From Carettochelys insculpta (lineage: Eukaryota; Chordata; Testudines; Carettochelyidae): a stretch of DNA of 64,000 bases. The translations under genes were made by a program, and so were the position numbers. Under the pieces are notes generated by a model, which did no database searches, was not told the DNA's origin, and saw nothing but the letters and a program-made list of their open reading frames with translations. Of this stretch, positions 34,272 through 46,140 are shown one piece after another. Each line of letters opens with the position of its first letter. Positions within the stretch are counted from its first letter, which is position 1. The stretch is from positions 11,138,501 to 11,202,500 of the forward strand of contig NC_134148.1 of NCBI RefSeq assembly GCF_033958435.1, in the 5' to 3' direction.

Positions 34272-35332
34272 TCACCGTGTAAATGGAGCAGAGAGGACCA
34301 CTGTGGCTATCAAAGTATCCACAGGCCTTCTGTCTCGGACAGTGTAGTGTTTCCTGAAGGTATCGTGGGATGAGCAGGTAGCCACTCTGCAAATATCTCT
34401 AAGGGAGGTCAAGAGGAAGGATGTCATAGTTGCCACTGCTCTTGTGGAATGCGTTAATGGTGGCATAGGGAGAGGCATCTGGCTGGAAGAATAGCATGGA
34501 GCAATGCAGGCAGCAATGACATGAGCTATCCATCGAGATGAAAGACGCTCGCCTTTGGAGCACTCAGCCAATGATACTAACAAGCGTTCTGTTTTACGGA
34601 ATGCTTTGGTCCTGTCTATATAAAAGGCAAGCGCTCTGTGGACATCTCAAGTGCGTAGAGCTGCTTCCCGTGGTGACGAGTGCTGTTTAGGATAAAATGC
34701 AGGTAAGATTACAGGTTCACTGATGTAAAAGCCAGAGAAGACTTTGGGAACGAATGCCGGATGGTGTCTAAATATTACTCCATCCTTTAGTGAAGATGGT
34801 GTATGGAGGTCCCACCATGAGAGCCGATATTTCACCAACTCTACGGACACATGCAATGGCGAGAAGAAAGGCTACCTGCATGGTAAGTAGTTGTCAGGGG
34901 TTCAAATGGCAGTCTCATCAATGCTCATAGAACTAGATCAAGATTCAATGGAGAGGGAGTTGGTCTACATGGGGGATACAGATTTGAGAGTCCTTTAAAG
35001 AATTTCTTAGTAATTGAGTGAGAAAACACCGAGAACCCCTCAATGTGACCCCTACATGCTGCAATTGTTGCAAGATGGACTCTTAAGGGGGTTAGTGCCA
35101 ACCCCAAGTCTCTGAGGTGCAGAATGTAGTCCAAAATGGCATTAAGAGGGGATAACACTGGATCCGCTTGCTGTAGTGAACACCAGACAGCGAATCTGTG
35201 CCACTTAGAGAGATAACTAGCTCTAGTAGTTTGCTTCCGGTTGTGTTCTAAAACATTCCTGACTGGTGTGGAACAGAGGAGCTCAGACTCATTGAACCAG
35301 TTAGGAACAAGGTCCTGAGGCGTAATCTCCAT
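34272..35332 (-). pseudogene. DIRS-B tyrosine recombinase, fragmented
   Basis: Three open pieces in different frames make up the recombinase. 35332-34925 holds the N-terminal core-binding domain (TTRASYLSKWHRFAVWCS, LRVHLATIAA). 34856-34647 holds the middle, without a clear catalytic arginine in what I could read. 34583-34272 holds the C-terminal HxxR (LTHSTRAVA) and the tyrosine (DTFRKHYTV). The same segments are recognisable in copy A. Stops and indels between pieces make it non-functional. Confidence 0.82.
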
Positions 35333-35458
35333 ATCTGAAGATGCTATAGGGATCCTTGTTCCTGCATCACTAGGTCAGGTAGGAGGGGGAGGAGTTAGGC
35401 GACATCCTCTGTAGCAGCAGGAACTAGCACTGCTGTGCCCACACTGAGGCCACCAGAA

Positions 35459-37272
35459 TCAGCGCAGCCCCATCCGTTCTGGCCTGTTGGAATACCTGTG
35501 AGGAAAGGTGTACAAGAGAGGTCCCTTCCATGACCTCAACAATGCATCGCCTAATGATCCCTGTCCCACTTCAGCTCTGGTGCAATAAAGGTGACATTTC
35601 CTGTGGTGACAGGTGGCAAAGAGATTGATGAGGGGAGTGCCCCAGCATTGGAACAGGGAGCAGACTACCCCACTGTGGAGTTCCCACTCGTGGTCTGGTG
35701 GAAAGCGTCTGCTCAGGGAGCCTACAGTGACATTGTTGAGTCCAGGTAAATAAGATACCACAACTATGACATTGTTGCAAATGCACCATTTCCACAGTCA
35801 GATTGCCTCCACACAGAGGAAATGTGAGCGGGCCCCTCCTTGTCAGTTTATGTAGTACACTGTCGCCACATTGTCTGTTAATATTTTTACTGTTGCACCC
35901 CGAATGTATCGTCAGAAGTGCTGACAGGCCTGGTGAACAGCTCTGACCTCTAGAAGGCTGATGTGCAGTAGGCATTCTTGTGGGGACCATCGCCTTTGAA
36001 TGGCAAAGGTGCCTATATGGGTTCCCCACCCTAGAAGGGAGGCGTCTATGGTAATAAGCCGAGATGGTTGTTTGGGGTGAAACGAGACGAAGGTTCTCCT
36101 CGCTCTACCACCAAAATAGGCATTTGAGGACATGATGCGGAGAGATCACCATGCGGTGAAGGCTTCGGTGGGCGGTGTTGTATACTGTAGCCAACAAGTG
36201 TTGTAGCTCGCGAAAATGGAGTCTGGTGTGCTGTACCACAAACAACATTGCTGCCATGTGTCCCATGAGTCTCAGATATATAACCACTTGTACAGTGGGG
36301 CTGTTTGTGAGGATCTCAACAAGGTCCTGGATGGTCTGGAACCCGTGGAGAAGCAAATATGCTCTTGTCATACGGGCACTGAGTCAAGCCCCAATGGATT
36401 CTAGATTCTGCGTAGGGTGGAGGGTTGACTTTTTCCTCACTGATAGGGAGGCCTAGAGAGTGAAAAGCCAACTGTGTGGCACGCACCATATACATGGTCT
36501 CTGTGGGAGAAGGGCCCTTTATGAGGCAGTGGTTAAGGTAGGGAAATATCACGACCGCTTAGCAACGCAAGTAAGCAGCTACCATTGCCAGGGTTTTGAA
36601 GAACACCTTGGGGGCCGTGGAAAGTCTGAAGGGAAGGACCCTGTACTAAAAATTACCCTTACTCACTGTAAATTCCAGAGCCCTCTGTGCACGGGATGAA
36701 TTGTGAGGTGAAAATAGGCATCTTGGAGGTCACGAGCAGCAAACCAATCATTTAGATCTATAACTGGAATGACTGAGGCCAGTGTCACCATCCTGAAGCG
36801 CTGCTTGCGCACACACCAGTTCAGCAGGCGTACGCCCATTGTTGGCCTCCAGCTACCACTTTTCTTTTGCATGAACAAGTAGCAGGAATAAAACCCTTTG
36901 CCTCTGAGGTTGTGGGGAACTCGTGCCAGGGCTCCCACAGAAAGAAGATGATCCACTTCCTTGCGTAGCATGCTCTCGTGAGAGGGGTCCCTCAAGAGGG
37001 ACGGAATGGGTGATGTGGGAGGCGGAATGGAGACGAATAGGATGGCATAGCCTGAGCAGACAGACAATTTCAAGTACCCATGTGTTGGTGGTGATGGATG
37101 CCCATTGGTGTGAAAAGGGCCTCAGCCTGTGATGGAATACTCTGGGAGTCTGAGGTGACAGTGGCAAGACTGCTGCTCTCAACCCATGAGTCAAACCTGC
37201 TGTCTGGCTGACTGAGAGGCTTGGCTGCATCCGCCTTGGTTTCTGCACCTTTGGGGCCTCTGCTGGGAACAA
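35459..37272 (-). pseudogene. DIRS-B reverse transcriptase / RNase H, fragmented
   Basis: The RT N-terminal part (37073-36663) contains RGKGFYSCYLFMQKKSGSWR and LQDAYFHLTIHP. The catalytic loop at about 36520-36545 reads YLNH where copy A has YLDD, so the catalytic aspartates are lost. RNase H remnants follow (LITIDASLLGWGTHIG, LLEVRAVHQACQHF), then the downstream segment (ALLRSWKGPLLYTFP). At least five frame breaks are needed to connect the pieces. Confidence 0.85.
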
Positions 37273-37376
37273 GGTTGACTGTAAGGCCTGGGTAGCTGAA
37301 AGGGTTGAGATTTGTAGAAGCCAGATTCATAACACCTCAGGTATGGGTGATAGCATAGCCTCCGATAAAGAGGGGT

Positions 37377-37680
37377 TTACATCCCCAGCGTATGCAGCAT
37401 TGTACAGGAGTCCTTACTGGAATGGGGGATGGCATCTGTGTTCTCAGCAAATAGTTTATTTTTATCAAAAGGCAGGTCTTTTGCCTGCAACTCTTTAGGT
37501 ATCACCGTGGCTTGCAAGTAAGATGCACAACACATGACAACTGCTGTGGCCATGTCTCTTGCTGCTGTATCGGCTACGTCTAGGGCGAGTTGAACTGCTG
37601 TCCTAACAGTGGTATAGCCTTCCTTGACCACAGATTTAAGAATAGGTCTTTTTGCATCTGGCAGATACTCTAATAGGGCA
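37377..37680 (-). pseudogene. gag: DIRS-B gag C-terminal piece
   Basis: The open frame contains DAKRPILKSVVKEGYTTVR and LALDVADTAARDMATAVVM, matching the copy A gag, then continues through PFDKNKLFAENTD and LHTLGM, a stretch missing from copy A. The first residues of the open frame (upstream of 37680) belong to the inserted PLE end. Confidence 0.8.
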
Positions 37681-37682
37681 AA

Positions 37683-38035
37683 TATCAGAAAGATAGCCGT
37701 GCTAGTCTGTAGCCTCGAGTACAAGAAGTAGTCTTGTGGCACCTTACAGACTAAGAGATATTTTGGAGCATAAGCTTTCATGGGCAAAAACCCACTTCAT
37801 CAGATGCATAAGTGGGGGGGTTCCAGGACTCCCAACTGCTCAAAGATGAACAGGGGTCCATGGCTGCTTTTCTGAGCATTGTACTGCATCTGTGGGCCAG
37901 ATCTGATGGTCTGGTAGGCTGTATTTTACCCAGCCCTGATTGCTCTGAGCAACTTCCCACCCTGCTTCCAGTCCATGGGACGTCTGCAGTCCTCCATGCT
38001 CCTGCTAGCAGGCTCAAGGTTTACTGCTCATGAAC
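37683..38035 (-). mobile_element. PLE-type 3' end (third family) inserted in DIRS-B gag
   Basis: On minus it reads CATCTGATGAAGTGGGTTTT, CATGAAAGCTTATGCTCC, GTCTGTAAGGTGCCAC and CTACAGACTAGCACGGCTAT. These are the same tail modules as the 28.7-kb PLE with family-specific wording. Upstream sequence to about 38035 may be its 3' UTR. Confidence 0.65.
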
Positions 38036-39944
38036 AGGAGCTAGAGAAAGTTGAGCAGCACAGGAAAGAATGGCTGACTGTCACCAGGCCAGTAGCAAAA
38101 CAAAACAAGTATCCCATGGCACCTGTGTAGCAAGTTCTGTACTACACTTACCAGTCCAAGAAACGTATCTGTTGTAAGACGGTAGCTTGAGGCCTCAGTC
38201 AGAACCAGGGCTGCACTGTTGTGGCTGCCTTACAAATCAAGGCTTTGTCTACATTGCCACTTGAACAACAAAACACATGCTTAAATTTCCCCCAACCCCT
38301 TCCCCTGAAAGAGTGGCAGCATAAATGGCTTGTGTGGGCAGTTTGTTTTTCTTTCTGGGGGAGGGGGAGTGTCTTCTGTGAACTTTTAATGTCTACAATC
38401 TTAAATCATTTAAGAAACCTTTAGAGCTGCAATATCCATGACCTGGGTCCACACTTTGTCAGACAAGCTCACTAAAATCAGCACTCTGTCAGGATGTACA
38501 AGTGTTATGTTATTAAATGCCATGTCCCAAAACACAGGAGCGGCAGGTAAGGTGCAAACACTAGGACTACAAAACAAATCATTATAGTTGTGACTTTGCC
38601 TGAAGGCGTAATGATTAAGGACTTCTAGGTAAGTCTTAAGAAATCAGACATATGTACAGCCTTGATGAGAGATTCTGACCTTTATTTGAAAATCTTATGG
38701 TGAGCTTACATTTAAGTTAAACATTAGTTACCTGACAAGTCCACAGCTCACTTAAAATTTCTTTAGATTTTAGTGATTTTATGTTAAGAGCTAGAATCTT
38801 GAACTCAGCTATAGCAAACAAGAACCTTATATTCCAATATTTCAGGGATCCACTCCACCATTTTCCATTTCACAGCCAACCTTCATGTTTACTTCCAATT
38901 AAACTACTGTACCACTGTACAGAAGACCTGAGATAGGTCAATCACATTTTCAGCTACTGTGTCCCTATTTCACTCACCAGCCCAAGAGTTGAATTTCTAA
39001 TAATCAATTTATTTACCTAGAACAAGTTGGCAAGTTTGATCACAGTGATCCCTTTGGGATTGTCAGCTCGTGCGTTGATCATGCCACTGAGCCCGCCAAC
39101 CTGCCCTCTGGGGTGCCCCATGACCCTGTCTTGCTAATCCAGAAGCTCTGGTCTCCCCACCAACCAAGGCCCAGAGTTGGAGTAACATCACCCCAGCTTA
39201 GCTGCTGAACCACCTCAACTCTGGGAGGGCTCAGCCGTAAGGCCACTGGCAGCCTCCAGGAACACCACCGCAAAGAGGACCAAAACCCCAGAAAAAAATC
39301 TGTCTTATCCTGTATTGAAGTTCTAGACAGAGAAAGCCCTGAAGTTCACCATCTTCACCAGTGAAAGAGAGATGTGCATACTGGTTGCTCCCACCACCTG
39401 CCAGATAATTATTTGCACGGGGCTTGATAATAAAGTATAAGAAATAAGAATTAAGCAATTGCAAGTGAGAATAGACAAAGTAAGTTACTAAAACAAAACA
39501 AAACAAAAAACAGGCCAGTAATCCTATTATATTAAGGAACTTGTTACATGCACATTTTTACTGTCACGGTAGCTGTAATCATCCCTCTCAGACAGGCAGC
39601 CTCTGACCTTGGGCCTGATCCTTCCCCCGTTCGGTCTTAGCTCTCTCCAGCAAGCAACTTCGGTGGTAAGTGTGAGGGTCTCCTGGCATCTTGTGACTCC
39701 CCTGTTGTTTGATTCCTCCACCCACCCACCCACCCTCCATGTTCCTTCTGCCCAAGGTGGGAATTCTTTGTGTTCAGTTCTGTTTTTTCTCACATGGAAA
39801 AGTACCAGATCTAAAATGGGTTCCAGCATCAGATGGCCTGGTCCTGTCTTTGTATGACCAACGGCAGTTGGGCTTACAGGAAAAACAAAGCCATTCATAG
39901 GTTGTTGACTTGATCATCCAGCCGCTAAGTTCTTTCAGTATCAC
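38036..39944. other. No gene seen; possible MITE end and simple repeats
   Basis: GGCTTTGTCTACATTGCC at about 38239 resembles the inner arm of the 25.6-kb palindrome, but a matching right end is uncertain. CACC repeats lie at 39718-39737 and an AAAAC tract at 39491-39512. Confidence 0.35.
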
Positions 39945-39946
39945 TA

Positions 39947-40380
39947 CAGGCTGAAACTCCCAAATCTGGCACTCTCATCCAGTAAGACCACAGATTTTGC
40001 AGGACCATAGAATCCTGGGGCTGGGAGGAGGAGGGGCCAGTCAGACCAGTAGCAGGTACCCAGGACAGCCACTGCTGGTCTGGTGGCAAGGAAGGAGGGG
40101 AGCCAGCAGCCTCCATCAGGGAACTGCAGCAAGAGACCCTCATCCTGGGCCAGAAGCCGTAACCAGGGCTGGCCGGGCAAGAAACCTGCATGGGAAAGCT
40201 GCGGCAGCAACTCCATGGAAAGTCCCCGGCTTGGGTGCAGTAGCTCATCTGCAAGGCCAGGCAGGAAGCTGCAGCTGGGACTGGTGAGAAACCCCAGGCC
40301 CGGGAGCAGTATCTCATGGCTGGGGCTAGGCAGGAAGCTTGTCATCAACAAGCGAAGCTATGCCTGGTATGACCCAACCT
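39947..40380. mobile_element. CAGGTTGAAC-type MITE, copy 3, left end only
   Basis: Begins ACAGGCTGAAACTCCCAAATC followed by TGGCACTCTC and CAGGACCATAGAATCC, collinear with the left end of the 51.6-kb copy. The GC-rich interior produces spurious open frames. The right end was not located, so 40380 is approximate. Confidence 0.4.
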
Positions 40381-40954
40381 GACCTCCTGGGAGGTCACAC
40401 CAAGGACTTCGCCACATCTGGGAATGGATGGCACCTAGTGTGACACCATTAAATGTAGACACTCCAACTAGTGCAACCAGTCCTCAGTAGACTTGCTTGA
40501 TGACAATGACTTGTAGTTCTTTCGGCATCGGTATGCTTACTTCCTTAGTCTATCTTCCCTTCAACTGCAGAAGATGGTAATGGACCTGCCTGTTTAAGTC
40601 TGGCTAAAGGAATACATGCAGGAGTCAATGACAAAGGAAGATAAGGTCATTTCATACTGTGCTAAACTATATGTTAATATACAAGTCTGCAATTTTAACC
40701 CCCTCTAGGTTCTCTTTCATGAAATAGTCACATTTGCCTGCACAATTTTTTGGATAGCAAAGGCAAACAGATGGCACCTGAATTTTATATTTAAACCAAG
40801 TGCTATATGTTTGAAACAAGGAAAAAAGTGACTGTTACAGCTATTTTTGGACATGGTCTTGTCTTCCATCTCTGTATACCCAACCTCCTTTCTTTCACTT
40901 TCCTATGAATGCTACTTAAAAGACAGGAGACAAAGGGTAGAAATAAATAGTGTA
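40381..40954. other. No gene seen
   Basis: Unassigned AT-rich sequence. Confidence 0.3.
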
Positions 40955-41868
40955 TTCCAGGAGTAGGTATCAGGACCAGCGCTGTTATATTTTAAGTCCA
41001 AAGCTGACTGCAAAGAGTTACAAAGGGTTCTCACAAAACTAGGTGATTGGGCAACATAATGGCAGATGGAATTGGGTTTTAATAAATGCAGACTAATGCA
41101 TGTGGAAAAATATAATCCCAACTGTACATACAAAATGATGGGGTCTAAATTAGCTGTTACAGCTCAAGAAGGATCTTGGAATGATTATGGGTCGTTCCCT
41201 GAAAACATCTGCTTACTCTAAAATGCTAACAGAATATTGGGAATCATTAGGAAAAGAACAGATAATAAGACACAAAATACTGTATTGCCTCGAGATAAAG
41301 TCATGGCTTGCCTGCATCTTTAATACTGCATGCAGATCTGGTCCCCCCATTTAAAGAAGGCTATATTGGAAAAGGTACAAGGAAGGGCGAGAAACATTAA
41401 TTAAGGGTAAGGAACACCTTTCATATAAGGAGAAATTAAATAGAATGGCACATTTCAGCTTAGAAAAGGAAAAACTAAAAGGTGGGAGGATATGGTAGAG
41501 GTCTGCAAAATCATGAACGGTGTGGAAAAGTTGACTAAGCAAATGTTATTTTCTCTTTTGCTAATATAATACAAGAAGGTCACTCAATGAAATGTATAGG
41601 CAACAGATTAGCACAGACAAAAGAAAAATTATTTATTTGTAGTCAATCTGCAGAACTTTTTGCTTGGGCAGACAGGCCCCAACTACAACAGGGTTCCAAC
41701 AAGAATAAGCTCAGGATGGATAGGTCCATTAATGGCTCCTAGCCAGGATGGGAAAGGATAGTGTTCCTATCCTCTGTTTGCCAGAAGCTGGGAACTGGTG
41801 AGACGGGATGATCACTGGATGCTTACTTCTGTTCATTCCTGCTATGGCCCCTGCAAATGGCCAGGGGT
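40955..41868 (+). mobile_element. Old CR1 LINE fragment, plus
   Basis: Collinear with the CR1 at 23.8-24.7 kb but much more decayed: ACTAGGTGATTGGGCAxxATAATGGCAGATG-like wording, then TGATGGGGTCTAAATTAGCT, CATGCAGATCTGGTCCCC and TAGAAAAGGAAAAACTAAAA. No long open frame remains. Confidence 0.75.
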
Positions 41869-41871
41869 CAT

Positions 41872-42162
41872 AGGCTACATCTCCATTTACCGGGAATGTT
41901 GATGGCTGTTACACATTTCCAGGCACACAAACTGCATATCTAAAATCAATTTTGCAGCCGTCGACATTCGTCCCCATCTTCACCGGAGAATGTCGAGGGG
42001 AGCGCTCCTTTTGATGACATTCCTAAATCTTTGCAGCTGTCAAGGAGTTCCAGGTTCAACACTGGTCCCAGAACGTGCCATTTTCCGCATGCACGAAACG
42101 GTGCCCTGGAAGACTGAAACAAAGAGTTCACTCTTCCACAGCTACTGTATACCTAGCCATAG
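41872..42162. mobile_element. Possible MITE
   Basis: The ends GGCTACATCTCCATT and (inverted) GGCTAGGTATACAGT are weakly mirrored. The interior TGTCGAGGGGAGCGCTCC is of MITE type. Low support. Confidence 0.35.
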
Positions 42163-42668
42163 AACCACAGAGTTAGAAAAAGCCCCAGGAAGTCACGATC
42201 CAAATGCCTGCTGAAAGGAGGACCAATTTCAACTAAATCATCTCAACCAGGGCTTTGTCAAGCCAGGACATTAAAACCGTATGGAGATTTTAGGAATCTA
42301 GGAGATTCTACCAGCTCCCTAGGTAACCCATTCCAAAGCTTCACCACTCTGCTGGTGAAATAGCAACCTAGACCTCCCCCGCTGCAGCGAGAGACCATTG
42401 CTTCTTGTTGTCACCTGTCAACTGAGAACAGCCTCTCTCCATCCTCTTTGGAATCCCCCTTCAAGCAGCTGAAGGCTGCTATCAAATGCCCCCTCACTCT
42501 TCGCTTCTGTATAATCCCAAATCCCTCAGCCTCTCCTCACAAATCTGTGTTCTAGGCCCCTAATCATTTCTGTCACCCTCCACTAGACTCTCTCCAGTGC
42601 ATCCGCATCCTTTCTGTAACAGGGAGCCCAGAATTGAACACAATACTCCAGGTGCAGGGTCCTGACAC
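42163..42668 (-). mobile_element. CR1 LINE 3' end, minus
   Basis: The inverse strand shows CR1 3' wording: AATTGTGTTCAATTCTGGGC-like start, then CTAGAACACAGATTTG, and a 3' end ATAGAACCACAGAGTTAGAA in inverse. Non-coding through many lesions. Confidence 0.75.
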
Positions 42669-43631
42669 ACACACTCTCTCTCTGTGCACAGGAAGTAAAA
42701 AATACTACATATTCACATTTTTAAGGCTAACAGTGTGTCCCTTAAGTGACTTACACAGGGTAACAGAGTATGTTAGTATTAGAGCTGAATGGATCTAATA
42801 TTTTCTTTCTTTCATATAAGAGTCAAGACAGATACAGTGTTCCTGTAAGTTTATTGCTAAATTATCTGCCAAAATATTAGTTTTCAAGCATCTTTATAGC
42901 TCCTGGAAAGAAGTTACATGCATATGGGGGGGAGGGAAGACTGGTGATTCCTCCACCCTGGAATTTGCCACTTGGCTAGTACTGAGCATGCTCAAGTAAC
43001 ATTGCTGAAGCCTGTCCTCACTTTGCCCCCCCTACCACACCCTCACTCTGCCCCTTCCCCATCGCAACATGCAAAGGTCAGCCCCACCCCCTTACCAGAA
43101 TATGAAATACTGCCCCTATTTGGCACTAGAGGCTGCCTCATGTGATCCTTTCCTTGGGTAGTTAGAGTCTCCCTTATTGGAGATCCTTCTCGGCCCTGGA
43201 CAAAATCAAGGCAGCTCTTGGATTGCAAAGTGTATCTCACACAATCCTGGCTGACTGGAAGGTCTTTTATTCCAACAATTACATGAGTGCCACACTTTCC
43301 CATCTGTGACTGACACTGCCGTTATTTCTTCTGCTTCCTGGTTTGACAGAAAAGCACTCTTCTAGTGCACTCTCCTTGCACTTGGATCTATGGCTCTTTT
43401 TCCTCACCCCAGTTCTGACACAGACTCATTTCCCACTTCTACTGCTACCATGCCAGGCCAACTATTCCTATAGCTCAGCTGCCTATTTATTAGGTCAGTC
43501 AGTGGCAGTTAGAACACAACTGCAAGTAGCCAGTGCTGCTACCAATAATCTTAAGACTAGTTGAAGTTCTCATCCATACAGATAGATGCAAAAAGGGTTC
43601 AGTTTCAAAGGAGTTTTCAAACTCATTTTAT
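42669..43631. other. No gene seen
   Basis: ACAC/TCTC simple tract at 42666-42683 and a C-rich patch at 43020-43095. No coding signal. Confidence 0.3.
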
Positions 43632-44029
43632 GGACTGTGTCTACACTAGTCCCAAACTTCGAAATGGCCACGCAAATGGCCATTTCGAAGTTTACTAATG
43701 AAGCGCTGAAATACATATTCAGCGCCTCATTAGAATGCTGGCAGCTGCAGCACTTCGAAATTGACCCAGCTCACAGCCCCGCAGCTCGTCCAGATGGGGC
43801 TCCTTTTCGAAAGGATAGAAATAAGGGGACTTCGAAGTAGCCGGGGTCCTTTCGAAAAGGAACCCCATCTGGACAAGCTGCGCGGCTGCAAGTCGCGTCA
43901 ATTTCGAAGTGCTGCGGCTGCTGGCATTCTAATGAGGCGCTGAATATGTATTTCAGCGCTTCATTAGTAAACTTCGAAATGGCCATTTGCATGGCCATTT
44001 CGAAGTTTTGGGCTAGTGCAGACACAGCC
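43632..44029. mobile_element. Long palindromic Harbinger-type MITE, copy 1
   Basis: The termini GGACTGTGTCTACACTAG and (inverted) GGCTGTGTCTGCACTAG open arms of nearly 200 bp containing AACTTCGAAATGGCCA, CATTTGCATGGCC and TCAGCGCTTCATTAGTAAAC and their inverses. The centre lies near 43831 in a GGGGACTTCGAAGTAGCC-type loop. The transcript of either strand would be a near-perfect hairpin. The same family recurs at 55641-56057. Confidence 0.85.
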
Positions 44030-45290
44030 ATGCTGACACAACACTCATGAATACCGCAAAATAGTTAAATTCCAAAATAGTGAAATGCCTTTGAGTCCAG
44101 AAAAGCCCACTGTTTGAAAAACAGCAGGCTTCTCTAACAACCTTTATGTTAGATGTGCACAAGAAATATAATCAAGCCAAATTAAGTGCCAAGGGAGAGG
44201 GGAAAAACACATTTTATATAAAGGTGTGATATAGTCCATTTTCAACTACACATCTCAGTTACGCCTCTGTTTGCAGTGAGAGACAATTCTACCATGTCAG
44301 GTGCTAATCCCATTACTCCAGTCCAGATAACTAATCACAGACAGTTGGAACTAACGCACAACTGAGACAAATAAGTTAGCTTGCATTGATCATGGTAGTA
44401 CCAGTCATCATTCATTTCTCTAGTTGTTCTCCACTATGATTTAGGAGCATATGAACATCTTTCTTCCTCCTCTTCCCCCCAGGTGACAAGGTACCATTCT
44501 GAAAGAAAGAGCAAATCTTTCTTTCTCAGTGCCCAAGTATTCAAACACATTATCTTTCTGTATGAGATTGGTACTTGAAATTAAACTACCAACAGTCAAA
44601 GTGGCCTCAGCTTGGCAGAAAAAGGGCTGTTGCCAAATAAAAGGACAGACAAGTGAGTAAATAGAACCACAACATTGCAAAGGTATTCTAAAACAGGACT
44701 CTATTGTACATTAACCATCAAGTAGCAAATTCAGCCACGTTTATTAGGATGCTCTGTAAAACTTTGAGAACTGAGGGGGTGGATCTCTGGAGACAGAAAC
44801 CCAATATAGGCTCTGGCTGGAAAACAACAAGAATTTACCAGCTTCCCCTTGAGACTCAGATTAATCTGAGATAAATTCTAAGACAAGCATGTGAACACCA
44901 AACCCAAGGAAATGGTTTCCTGGCACCACCATGAAGCAAGATTCCCAGTGTTGGCACAGCCTTACTGAATACTCTGAAATCCAAAAATTCAATAGTCGCA
45001 ATTCAGTGTCCAGTACTGTGGGTTACCACTATCACTGTTCAGAGCTAGCTGCACCCAATCTTCTCTTCTGGTGTCTGAGTGCAGCCTCTCATATGACAGG
45101 CTTGCTTCCTTCACCTGTCCTCAGGTGAAGTCTCACAAGTCCCCACGTTTAGTCTGGGTCCACAACATATGAATGACTCATGCTGACCCAGCAGATCTGA
45201 CTAGGTTCAGTCACCTGCAAGTCTTCCCCTCAGGAGCTGCACTAGTGGTTTGCTCAGTGGCCAGATTCCCTTTTTTTAAAAAATTAAATA
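44030..45290. other. No gene seen
   Basis: AT-rich unique-looking DNA without recognisable features. Confidence 0.3.
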
Positions 45291-45292
45291 TA

Positions 45293-45844
45293 CAGTAAAC
45301 CCTTGAGATAAGCACAATCACATTGCATGTGTCTCGGGTTTATGCCACTCATCGGGGCGGCAGCCATCACTCAGGCTGCCATCCCTGACAGGAGCTGAGG
45401 GGGAGCCACTCCTCTCAAGAACAGCAGTCAGGAGTCATGGGAAAACCCGCTCCTGTCAGAGACAGCAGCCTGACTCATGGCTGCCACCCCTGACAGGAGC
45501 AGTTTCCAGCCAGGGGCAGTAGTCGTGAGTCAAACTGACAGATAGCAGCTTGCAGTGCCGGTTCTCCCAGCTGAGGAGCTCAGCACGCAGACAGAGGTTT
45601 GCCGCATGGGTGGGAGAACCAGCACTGCAAGCAGCTGTCAGCTGGGGAGCCCGGTGGGGGCACAGCTGCTTGCAGCATGGTTTCTCAGAAACTGCTGGGT
45701 AAGCGGCTGTGTGCCCCCAAACTGGGAGAAGTTCCACTTCCCCCAGCTGCCCGCTCCCCCAAACCCGCCCCAAATAACGCGGAATTCAATTTATGCAGAG
45801 GTTGCCCAGAACGCAACCTCCGCACAAATCGAGGGATTACGGCA
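45293..45844. mobile_element. Tigger/mariner-type MITE with TA target duplication
   Basis: The left end CAGTAAACCCTTGAGATAAG and right end (inverted TGCCGTAATCCCTCGATTTG) are imperfect inverted repeats, each flanked by TA (45291-45292, 45845-45846). The left end resembles Tigger-type termini. Internal GGCAGCCATxxCTxxCAGG blocks occur more than once. Open frames inside are incidental. Confidence 0.65.
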
Positions 45845-45957
45845 TAATTTTAACTCATCTCAGCAGTGGGAAAAACATGAGAGAAAAGGAATTTAAAATA
45901 CAACACGTACACTTAACAGTTTAACCTAAAGATTTACATAGGCTAAGACACCCCAGG

Positions 45958-46140
45958 AAAAAACGAGAAGTCCTGTGGCACATTGTAAACTAGCAGATGT
46001 TTTGGAGCATAAGCTTTCATGGGCAAAGACCCACTTCATCGGATGCATGTAGTGGAGACGAAATGGGCCTTTGTCTAAGGTGCCACAGGACATTTCGTTG
46101 TTTTTGCAGATACAGACTAACACGGCTACCCTCTGATACA
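45958..46140. mobile_element. PLE-type inverted pair with 11-bp target duplication
   Basis: A minus tail (GTCCTGTGGCAC, GGAGCATAAGCTTTCATGGG, CCCACTTCATC) is followed head to head by a plus tail end (AAGGTGCCACAGGACATTTC, CAGACTAACACGGCTACC). GACACCCCAGG at 45947-45957 and GACTCCCCAGG at 46141-46151 flank it, differing at one base. Confidence 0.7.

Larger units (their letters stand above)
33839..37682 (-). mobile_element. DIRS-like retrotransposon, copy B, decayed and 5'-interrupted
   Basis: Minus-strand remnants appear in DIRS order: gag C-terminus (37.7-37.4 kb), RT and RNase H (37.1-35.5 kb), tyrosine recombinase (35.3-34.27 kb), then terminal repeats (34.22-33.84 kb). A PLE 3' end breaks it at 37.68 kb, inside gag, and no earlier gag is recognised beyond. 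It is older than copy A by its number of lesions. Confidence 0.88.
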
